NCBI GenBank assembly: GCA_015143295.1
Contig: CM026561.1
Coordinates: forward strand, 40,180,875-40,244,874
Direction: 5' to 3'
DNA from: Tetracentron sinense
Taxonomy: Eukaryota; Streptophyta; Magnoliopsida; Trochodendrales; Trochodendraceae
Length of the DNA stretch: 64,000 nt
Shown in pieces: positions 56,101-64,000 of this stretch (position 1 is the first letter of the stretch; every line of letters begins with the position of its first letter). The position numbers and the translations under genes were made by a program. The notes below the pieces were generated by a model, which was given only the letters and a program-made list of their open reading frames with translations, did no database searches and was not told the origin of the DNA.

Positions 56101-57045
56101 ATGTCGCAAAAGGAAAAGAAGAAGGCTGATACATCTAGGGCGGCATGGCCCGACAATATGAGGAAGATCTTGTTAGATCTATGCATAGAACAAGTACAAT
56201 TGTCCGGAAAGCCAGGCGTGAACTTTCTTCCATTCACATGGAAGATTATTATTGACAAGTATAAGGAGAAGACAGGTAGACAATATTCTCAGAAACAATT
56301 ACGGAACCAATTGGACGCTATGAAGAGGTTGTACAATGCATGGGTCGTATTGTGTGGGCAAACCGGCATTGGGCGGAACGATGCTACTCACACTATCACA
56401 ATGGACCCCGAGAGATGGGAAGCATATCTGGAGGTATAACATCATTTTATAATTTAAACTATAAGCTTATTTATTTATTTAAAATCTCTAAATTAATGAC
56501 ATCTATTGCAGACACACAAAGATGCTAAACCATTCATGACCAAACCTCTACCATTTCCTGAAGAGATGGCATTGTTATTTGATGGTATTTCGGCGACAGG
56601 AGCTGCCAAGTGGGCACCTACAGTTGGTTCTGTTCCAGAGGACTTGTTGGGAAATACTCATTCTAGCTATGACTTGAGTGATAACATTGAGATTCCATCA
56701 TCTAATGTAACACAATCTCATAATGAAACACAACAGAAGACTGGTGAAGAGGTTGATGATGTGGAGTTCATGGAGAACATTCGGCGAAAACGACCAAAGC
56801 CTCCAAAAAGTAAAAGAGATTCGGAAAAAGCTAAATTGGATGCTAGCATTGCATCTCTTGTGTCTTCTATTAAAGAAGATACAAGCAAAGTGCCCAGTAT
56901 AGCTGAATGTATTGAATCTCTGCAACAAATGCAAGATGTTGTCGAGCCATCGCCATTATTCTTGTGTGCTCTCCGCTCATTCTGTAATTTAGAAAATAGA
57001 AGTATCTGGATGATGCTGAAGAAGGAAGAATCGCGCCTAGAATAG
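56101..57045 (+). CDS. Harbinger ORF1: Myb/SANT-like DNA-binding protein, 2 exons
   Basis: Exon 1 is 56101-56433 and exon 2 is 56512-57045, joined by a 78-base GT..AG intron; together 288 codons. Residues 15-100 form a Myb_DNA-bind_3-type domain (AAWPDNMRKILLDLCIEQV, FLPFTWKIIIDKYKEKTGR, WVVLCGQTGIGRNDATHTI, WEAYLETHKDAKPF), followed by LFDGISATGAAKWAP and a Lys-rich linker (RRKRPKPPKSKRDSEKA). In PIF/Harbinger elements this protein binds DNA and partners the transposase in the nucleus. The frame is intact from ATG to stop. The last residues (NRSIWMMLKKEESRLE) run into the fused transposase remnant, so the natural C-terminus may be altered. Confidence 0.82.
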
Positions 57046-57413
57046 GGAAGAATCGCCCTCGTAATAGGGAAGAACATTTTAATTATCTTCATTCATCTCT
57101 AAGAAATGTGATTGAGCGAACTTTCGGGGTATTGAAGGCTCGTTTCAAAATTTTGAAGAAGATGCTTCCTTACTCATTCCCTGTACAAAGAAGTATAGTT
57201 GTTGCAGCAATGACAGTACATAACTTCATCAAAAAAGAAGCCATTGCAGACAAGTTATTTGCATTGTACGAGAATGAGAACGTAGAATTGGATGCTGATG
57301 ATTTTGGTCGAGATAACAGTGAACCAATCGACATGGATACGGATTTAGGTGCGAATATGGAGATGGATGAAGTTAGGAATGCAATCGCGGATGCCGTATA
57401 TTTAAATGCATGA
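57046..57413 (+). pseudogene. PIF/Harbinger DDE transposase, C-terminal remnant
   Basis: An open frame reads REEHFNYLHSSLRNVIERTF, GVLKARFKILKKMLPYSFPV and IVVAAMTVHNFIKKEA, then an acidic tail ending at 57413. SLRNVIERTFGVLKARF is a hallmark of the end of DDE_Tnp_4 (PIF/Harbinger) transposases; the Glu of VIER is near the third catalytic position. The first two catalytic Asp residues and most of the enzyme are absent. The deletion joins it directly to ORF1. Confidence 0.85.
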
Positions 57414-57874
57414 AGATGTTTTTTTTTTAAATTGGAGTTGACATTCAAATGACATGTAATAATTATGTTTTTCTTGGGTTGAAGTACTTGAATTTATGAA
57501 TATTATAGATTATGCGACAAAATTAGATTATGGGACAAAATTTTCAGCAACTCATGTGTTCATGTGAGAGTGGAAGTGGGTACCCAATGAAAATCTATAT
57601 ATTTTTAGAAATGACATCAACTACCCATGCGGTAAGATGCAATAAGACGATGTTACCAAACACAATTTTAAAAAAAAGTTTTGTCTATTACTGTGCGTTG
57701 CCAAACAGTTTTACTGTCTATAGATCTATTTCTTACAGATATTTTTGTCACAGATCTATTTTGACTAGATCTGTTTGAAATAGATAAGATCGGAGAAGAT
57801 CTACCAAACGAACATTTATAATCGGTCATTCTCTCCCCATCTATATATGAGAGAGAAAGCAAGTAGCCTTTTAG

Positions 57875-58330
57875 AGAGTTATGCTCATTACGACCTTTAA
57901 TGAGCAGTCTCACGTGACACAAGGTGGATTGTTCCAAAATTTAATAGTTAGATATCAAGATGAATCTCCCAATAGATATGTGACAAAAATTTAACTCGAT
58001 TGGGTACTTATAAACTATCTGATCAAAGATGAAAGGGAAATAGTTAATGTACCCATGAATTCCATTTCCAAACCTGAGGCACCACCTCATTGGTGGATGC
58101 CCCCCCACTCAAAATGAAAAGATCAATTATTTTTATAACCTAAGTAAGGTCTAATCAATTATATGAAGTTAATGCTAATAAAATAGGATATAATTAGACA
58201 ATCTAAATAACTCCATTGATTATTTTATTTTATTTTTTTGAAATTTGTCTTCCTATGACCGGATTCAAAATAAGACTTCAAAATGACATATTTCAAAGAG
58301 ATTTAATGAGCATGTAATGAGAAAGCTAAG
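57875..58330. repeat. Degenerate MITE related to 25476-25905
   Basis: The left part GTTATGCTCATTACGAC..TTTAATGAGCAGTC resembles the ends of the intron-4 MITE. A complementary TTTAATGAGCATGTAATGAG lies near 58300. The ends are too diverged to set a duplication. Confidence 0.5.
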
Positions 58331-58934
58331 GTTAGACAACATTCATTTGTTTCTTCATTTACAACCAAAATATGTAGAAGGATTCAAGGAGATCATAACC
58401 AAAATTAAGGGAAAACTCTACTTGAATATAATAAGCTCTAAAAAATAAACTCTAAATAAAAAGCTCTAAATTTCTTTAAAATTTGATTGTTCAATAACGG
58501 TCTAAAAAATTCTTCTAATTTTAATTATATGAAGAACTTACTTCAAGGCTAAATATCGTTATTTTTATTTTTATTTTGGATTGTAGATGAGGGGTTAGTG
58601 GTTAGTAGGGCTACTTACCTTCGGGCTGATATTTCAACTAAGGTGCACACTAGTGGATTGGAACCCGGAACAAGAGTGTAGTCAGAGATGCACAAAACCA
58701 ATGGGACAAGCCTTACTTCCCAATATCGTCATTTTGAGAATACGCAAATACATACTCCGACTGCTCATGTTACCAATCTCAGCAAAATGGGTTAATTAGA
58801 TGGCCACTTTGACCCAAAGGCACCTACTTTCCGTATGATTTAGAATTAGATTCCTAAATCCTTACCAAAGCACTTGCAACAAGATCCTCAATTTTCCATT
58901 GAGACTTCAACTCTCATGGATGATGCCTACAGAT
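58331..58934. other. Intergenic stretch, nothing recognised
   Basis: AT-rich in its first half. No coding motif, no terminal repeats. Confidence 0.4.
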
Positions 58935-59463
58935 CCCCAAAGGGGTGGACTAGTGGTTCCCGGGCCTTTCCCCAAGTGGGAGGTTTTGGGTTCCATTTCT
59001 CACAAAGCCAGCCCCGCACGGCTTAACCCAAACTTACCTGGTGTGGTGGGTTGCAGGCTCACGTCGCACCCTCGGGGATTAGTCCTGACCTGTTGGGGAC
59101 ACCCCGAGTTCCAAAAAAAAAAAACATTGGATTTTAGAAAAAGAAATATATATTTACCTTAAGTTGATACTATTATCCTTGATTTTGGAAATATATATTA
59201 ACTTTAAGTTGATACTACTAACCTTGGTTACTAAACCCAATTAGCATTTATTTTTTTGTATTAGTTGATTTTGTAAAAGATAATTTAGATATTTTAAAAT
59301 ATTTAAATGATGACATCATCATCCATAAAAGTAACGATTAACTAATGAAAGGGGTATCTATTACATAAATCAAAGTTAAGGGGAAGTTCGTGTAATTTCA
59401 TAAACAAGAGGGAAGGTTTCTGAAATTTCACCGAACCTCAGGGGAGGTGAGTGTAATTTACCC
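58935..59463. mobile_element. Partial second copy of the composite Mutator-like element
   Basis: 59125-59463 matches the reverse complement of 51377-51720 nearly throughout and ends at GTGAGTGTAATTTACC. The copy starts exactly at the SINE 5' end (about 58935). The tandem array and the second TIR are missing. Confidence 0.7.
58938..59124 (+). mobile_element. tRNA-derived SINE, copy 2
   Basis: A-box-like TGGACTAGTGG at 58946-58956, B-box-like GTTCCATTTC at 58991-59000, then GC-rich body and a 12-A tail at 59113-59124. The A/B box pair, ~190-bp length and A tail are typical of plant tRNA-derived SINEs transcribed by RNA polymerase III. Confidence 0.78.
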
Positions 59464-59709
59464 TAAAAAAAAGTGAAGTAAATCTGGAGGTTTTAATAAA
59501 ATCACAAGAGAGGTGAAGCAAATCTGAGAGTTTTAAATGGAAAAATATTGGGATACTTCTGTAAATCCAGAAAAAATGGTGATTCCTAGGGTTTTATAGA
59601 GAGCATAGATCCTCTATCCACTTCAATTTCAGAGCTTCGCAGTCCTAAAAACATAAAAGGGTTATCGTTACAAACAAATCAAGCCTAGAATAAATCTAGG
59701 GATTTACGA

Positions 59710-59883
59710 ATGAAGAAGAAGACCGAAACCGTATCTGATGGCCGGAGCTCCAACGTCATCATCTTCCCTTCTTCGGCAAACACTCAATCGAGAGCAGAGG
59801 TTAAACGAGAGATGAGAATATGTGAGGGTTCGTTCTCATGGTTTTTGGGGATTATATCTACGGATAGGATCGGTATTATATAA
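59710..59883 (+). other. Small open frame after a leader-like region
   Basis: 57 codons (MKKKTETVSDGRSSNVIIFP...) with AAATCTAGGG-type sequence upstream. No domain recognised. It could be a first exon of a lost gene or chance. Composition is less AT-rich than its surroundings. Confidence 0.25.
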
Positions 59884-59930
59884 AATATTTAAGGGTAAAA
59901 CTGTTCAAAAAACTCCACATGTTTGTCATC

Positions 59931-60027
59931 TAAGGAAGCACCGATACTTTGAAAATGGAAATGTACCATATCGCCGTACCCATATCGGACCTGCACCCCT
60001 ATCGTATCGCCGTACCCGTGCTTCCTA
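59931..60027. mobile_element. 97-bp micro-MITE
   Basis: GTTTGTCATC (59921-59930) and GTTCGTCATC (60028-60037) flank inverted ends TAAGGAAGCACCG / GTGCTTCCTA. The interior repeats CATATCGCCGTACCC-type words. Very short but with a clear direct duplication. Confidence 0.72.
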
Positions 60028-60037
60028 GTTCGTCATC

Positions 60038-60900
60038 GATCGTCTAATGTCTATTTCTAAAAAAATATTAATAAGATTATTTTGATGGATTTTGGCTTTG
60101 GCCTTTGTTGTTTAACTGCTCTTGGGTGGTATTGTTATGCTTGAGAGTGGGGTGGCAATGCATTTCAAATTTTCCAACATATACTTGCTAACCTGCACTA
60201 TTTTTTTTGATGATGGAACCTACAAATGAAGAGGAGTCTTACGTAGCATGTAGCATCAATTAGCATCCTTAGAAACACTCTAACTCTAAGTATATAGTAG
60301 TAGTATAGATCTGGTATATAGTAGTAGTATAGATAGATAGTATAGATATATTATCTGTAGTGTATATAGAGAGAATTGGGTTGGGTTTGGTTTGGTTTTC
60401 AGAACCCCAACATGAGGAACAATAAAGGCCCAGCTTGTTCAACTCATGTGGGCCCCACAGTCAAGAGGCCAGCCCTTTTTTCCTGATGTGGTGTTGTGAG
60501 GGTGCTTTTGCATACCCAGGCTGAAAAACTACCTTTGCAGCAGATTATTGTTCCAATATGAGCCCGAAGAATAAGGTATGGCTGGCATTCCTAATCCCAG
60601 CCCAACCAACGAAGATCAAAGTCGGGCTCGGGTTAGCCCGACTATGAAGTTGCACCCCTACAACGAATCAAAGTCAAAGAGACCATAATTCATGGTAGAC
60701 CAAAGTCGGGCTCGGGTCACAGCATTGCAACATTCGTCCGAAGGTAAAGATGCCTTCCCAATGGAGATGATTGAAAGAAATAGAGGGAAGATAAGAAAAG
60801 AAAACTCAAAAGAAGAAGTTGGGTTCTCATCTTTTGATTCTTCAATCCAATTATTCTTTTCTTGTTTATAAGCTTAGTCTTTGTTTAGTTTTATTTTCAA
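60038..60900. other. Intergenic stretch with short repeats
   Basis: TAGTAGTATAGAT-type tandem words lie near 60297-60350. AAAGTCGGGCTCGGGT occurs twice (60619-60636 and 60703-60718), fragments of the GC-rich MITE families nearby. No gene. Confidence 0.45.
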
Positions 60901-60904
60901 GGAC

Positions 60905-61062
60905 TGCTAGTCTTACTCTTAAGTCTTTCCTACTCTCAACCTCCACCAATCACTTGTATGTTGAAGAACACTCTCTCCTATGTTTGTGATTTAAAAGGTT
61001 GCTTATGGACAAGTAGTTGATGGAGGTTGAAAGAGTAGGAAAGGCTTGAAAGTAGGGCTAGA
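60905..61062. repeat. Hairpin: ~53-bp imperfect inverted repeat with ~50-base loop
   Basis: The left arm (AAGTCTTTCCTACTC..TCAACCTCCACCAA..CACTTGT) and the right arm (ACAAGTAGTTGATGGAGG..GAGTAGGAAAGGCTT) pair along most of their length. No target duplication seen. It could be a decayed MITE or a small-RNA-producing foldback. Confidence 0.65.
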
Positions 61063-61084
61063 ACTCGGAAGAGAAAGGTGCAGT

Positions 61085-61494
61085 TAGTTACGGGTGTATT
61101 CGAGCCGGGCTTGGCCCTGCTCGGCTCAGCTCGAAAGAGTTTAATCTAAGCTCAAATCTTGGCTTGGCTCAAATTGATTCAAGCTCGAGCTAGGCTTGGC
61201 TCAAGCTCGACTTGAATACTTTTTTTTAAAATTCAATAAAATAATAATATTTTATATTATTTATGTATGTCATAATAATATACATAAATAATATATTTTT
61301 ATTTTTTTATATAATATTCGAGCCTGACTCGGGCCGAATCAAACAAGCTTTGGCTCGAGCTCGGCTTGAAAATATTTGAAGCTTGAAAACTCAGCTCAGC
61401 CCGCCTGATCGAACCTAAAAATCAAGTTTGAGCTTAGCTTGATCAGTCGAACAGAACCGAGCAACCAAGCTAGCCTGGCTTGTGTACACCCCTA
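61085..61494. mobile_element. hAT-type MITE with perfect 8-bp duplication
   Basis: GGTGCAGT at 61077-61084 and 61495-61502. Ends TAGTTACGGGTGTATTCGAG and the complement of TAGGGGTGTACACAAGCC. GCTCGGCTC and CAAGCTCGAGC words in both orientations. Confidence 0.85.
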
Positions 61495-61871
61495 GGTGCA
61501 GTGCAATAGATGAAGAAAAAGCCTTCCTATTTGTAGACCGACTCCGGTTTGCATTCAATTGGGGTGTGGACTGCTAGCTGGTGCCTGGGTGTGAACTTTA
61601 ATGGTCTCCGGAGTCCGGATAAGTGCAGTTAACCGGTTCCTGTTCCGGTTCTTGAGGAAGAGCCCAATACACTATTTTAGTGTGCACGAGAATAACATGC
61701 ACATGAGTGACCCATAGGGCCGTCTATTGGATATTTAGATAGATAGTTTGAACTTTGATTCAACCACTGTCGCGTGGCTAAAAAGGAAGGCCAATGCAGA
61801 GAAGTTTAGACTTTGGACTAGAAGGCCTATAGTTTGACAAAATATATGCAAGCCCATGATCGACTTCTACA

Positions 61872-62315
61872 TAGGACTGCACAAAGCCCGATTGGCCCGT
61901 TGGTGCGGCTCGGCTCGACTCGGTTCGGCCCGAGATCAGCCCAAAATTTTGGGCTCGAACAAGCCAAGCCAAGCCAAGCCAAGCCTAAAAAAAAAGCCCG
62001 AAAGCCAATTCAAGCCAAGCTCAAGCCCACCCCTGTGCGGCTCAGCCTGGCTCGAAGCCCGGCTTGATTAAGGTTCGGCTCGGCCCGAACTCGGCTCAGC
62101 TCGAAAATTATTTTAATATATATATATCATTATTATATATATAAATAATATAAAATTTTATTTTTTAAAAAAAACAAAGGGATTCAAGCCGAGCTCGAGC
62201 CAAGCCAAGCCCGGCTTGAGCTTGAATCAATTTGGGCCGAGCCGGGCTTCAGGCCTCGATCAAGTTACTTCAAGCCGAGCCGGGCTTGGCCAAGCCCGGC
62301 CCGAATACAGCCCTA
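61872..62315. mobile_element. hAT-type MITE with perfect 8-bp duplication
   Basis: CTTCTACA at 61864-61871 and 62316-62323. Ends TAGGACTGCACAAAGCCCG and the complement of TAGGGCTGTATTCGGGCC. The centre is AT-rich with flanking AAGCC repeats. Open frames here are repeat-derived, not genes. Confidence 0.87.
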
Positions 62316-62654
62316 CTTCTACATGACTTAAAACGGGCTTTGTTGGCTGAGGCCCGAGAAGCTTAACCTCACGCGATTATCATTGGCAGGCACGCAAGCA
62401 TGAGTCCATATGAAACAATAATAGTAAGCAGACTTGTACTCCCATTATTTTCTGGGTTTATGGTTCGAATACATGCGAGTTAGGATCTTTGACTCTTGTT
62501 GTTTATTTTTAGCGACTGTAGTCATCCGTGGCTAATAGTCATTTTTTCTTATAATGTAGGTTGAATTTACTGAATCCAATAAATTATCATATGATATGAT
62601 AGCATAATTTTCTTGTACTATATAGTTCTGATAATTTATATGAGAGTGAAAATT

Positions 62655-62875
62655 ATAATGTAAGGCTCCAAGGAGAATATCATTAAGTATGCATACCGAT
62701 GGAGAGAAGCAGTTCCACTTTTAGAGGAATAATTGATCTATCACACTCTTTTGAAAACTCTGAAGCACCCATATTGCACCATCCTTGTAGGGTAAACCTT
62801 ACCGACTTTGCGACATTAGCTAAGAATGGACCAAGGATTGAAGCCTCCATCAGAGGTTGATATTTTAACTTAAGA
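62655..62875 (+). pseudogene. Ty3-type retrotransposon gag remnant
   Basis: Across frames: IKYAYRWREAV then HTLLKTLKHPYCTILVG, then TDFATLAKNGPRIEASIRG. This follows the plant gag pattern A.RWRE..., F..TL..PYY..LVG, .FADLV..G.RIE.AI..G. Short, frameshifted and without LTRs nearby. Confidence 0.6.
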
Positions 62876-62879
62876 AACT

Positions 62880-64000
62880 AAAAGATTGAAATTGTATTAA
62901 TCATAATCCAAAATGGGTTTACATAGGCTACAAGATAAGTAGATAATGGAAACCTAATCAAAATTAATAGAAAGCTAACCTAAATCTAATATAATCATAT
63001 CTAATATTTGAATGAATCAATCTAAATATATATATCTAAATCTAAGACATATATCTTAACACTTAAATCCTCTACTCCTTATATTTTTGTTTTGTTGTTC
63101 TCTACAGTTATCAGTTAGCTTCTTTTTCCTTGATTTACATTGTAAGTTGGTTTCTTTCTTCATCCAGCTGTGAGTTTTCAAGAAATTAACAAACAATATA
63201 TTTAGCGCATCTGATGAAATCTGAAATAAATATTTCAGGCTCTCTCACCTTTGATCACTTCATGAAAAATATAGTTTTTTCAAATTCTAATAATCACAAA
63301 AGAGAATTACATAATAAATAAAAACAGTTTTTATTTTACTAAACTTGGAATACAGTCATATGTATAAAAGACAATTTTAAGTTTATGCTTCCGCACTATT
63401 CTATGTTTCCGATATATTATGCCTTTTTTTAAAGGATGGTTTGGTATCGGATATAGCACATCACGAGTCAAACTATCTCTAACTCCTAGGGGGCATTTTG
63501 GGTCGCGACAGTTATTTATGTAACAGAGAATTCAGTATCAATACAATATCAAATTGAGTATCTTGTGTAACAGAGAACACTTCTATTAATAGGAGAGTGG
63601 TCGCTGAACTCCATAGACCTCTTCTGATATATATATATATATATATATATCATGGTTGGAATAACAATACACAAGAGTCAAGTGATGAGTGTATCTTATA
63701 TTAAAACTTAAGAATCTAGGGCTTTGGTCATGAATGAATCATTTTATAAATAAGCATAGTCAGTAAAAAAAGAAAGAAAGAGGCATGCAGCAACAACACC
63801 CACTTGTTTTATGTGGTTAAAAGGGAGAGGGTATAGCTCTATGTTGGCAATTCCTACTAGTGGCTAAGCCATCACAATCGGATATATACTCCAATAAATT
63901 ATGTTTGATAGAATCTTTATAAGCTCTGGTGATTGGTGGAGATGCACAAAGACACTCTTATTGATCACCTATGAATGGGGGTGGGAAATTTACAATTTGA
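62880..64000. other. Right end of window, nothing recognised
   Basis: AT-rich DNA with a (TA)n run at about 63630-63651. No coding motif, RNA gene or element terminus was seen. Confidence 0.45.

Larger units (their letters stand above)
54378..57815 (+). mobile_element. PIF/Harbinger transposon, internally deleted
   Basis: Candidate left terminus GACCCCGTTTGGGATG preceded by TTA (54375-54377). Candidate right terminus ...CTACCAAACGAACAT followed by TTA (57816-57818), the usual 3-bp PIF/Harbinger target. The right TIR is degenerate. Inside are the two genes expected for this superfamily, on the same strand: a Myb/SANT-like ORF1 (56101-57045) and the C-terminal end of a DDE transposase (57046-57413). 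Most of the transposase is missing. The genes are certain; the ends are my best reading. Confidence 0.72.

Noticed and set aside
61834-62071. Pro/Lys/Ala-rich open frames
   Set aside because: They are repeat-derived frames in a hAT-type MITE made of AAGCC and CCGAGC words.
1-64000. CRISPR array, bacterial operons, phage or organelle DNA
   Set aside because: The tandem repeats found here do not have CRISPR-like unique spacers, and introns, SINEs, LINEs and plant transposons show nuclear plant DNA. I saw no organelle genes.

Overview
This is a stretch of nuclear DNA from a flowering plant. It has split genes with GT..AG introns, a hydroxyproline-rich extensin, an angiosperm-type growth-regulating RING E3 ligase, and dense plant transposable elements: CACTA, PIF/Harbinger, hAT, Mutator-like, LINE, SINE and an integrated pararetrovirus. 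The species cannot be read from the sequence. All family assignments were made by eye from translated motifs, splice sites, terminal inverted repeats (TIR) and target-site duplications (TSD); no database search was run.

Layout. (1) 0.65-3.0 kb: an extensin gene on the + strand with TATA box, signal peptide, about 30 Ser-Pro4/Tyr repeats and a polyA signal. Its last ~150 codons are cut off by an in-frame stop and a frameshift. (2) 3409-12511: a complete but defective CACTA element (TIR CACTACAACAAA, TSD TTG/TTG) with broken transposase and TNPA-like genes; the transposase catalytic core is missing. (3) 13.67-43.72 kb, - strand: one host gene in seven coding exons. The exons join to exactly 250 codons and encode a homologue of the RING-type E3 ubiquitin ligase BIG BROTHER. 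Only 750 of ~30,050 bases are coding.

The BB introns hold most of the mobile DNA: a Tourist-like MITE, a GAR1 retro-pseudogene, hAT-type elements (one with a nested MITE), a 5'-truncated LINE with a perfect 14-bp TSD, a ~7.4-kb caulimovirid-like endogenous element with movement-protein, coat-like and aspartic-protease regions but no recognisable reverse transcriptase, a Mutator-like foldback element, and LINEs nested in LINEs. (4) 45-64 kb: intergenic DNA filled with MITEs, many with exact target duplications. It also has a LINE, a composite Mutator-like element carrying a SINE, an internally deleted PIF/Harbinger element with a nearly intact Myb-like gene and a truncated transposase, and a decayed Ty3-type gag fragment.

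Working together: only the extensin (cell wall) and the BB homologue (organ-size control by ubiquitination) look like host genes. The rest is mostly insertion history, and several insertions can be ordered by nesting. The most unusual item is the reverse-transcriptase-less pararetrovirus-like locus at 28.8-36.2 kb inside BB intron 2.
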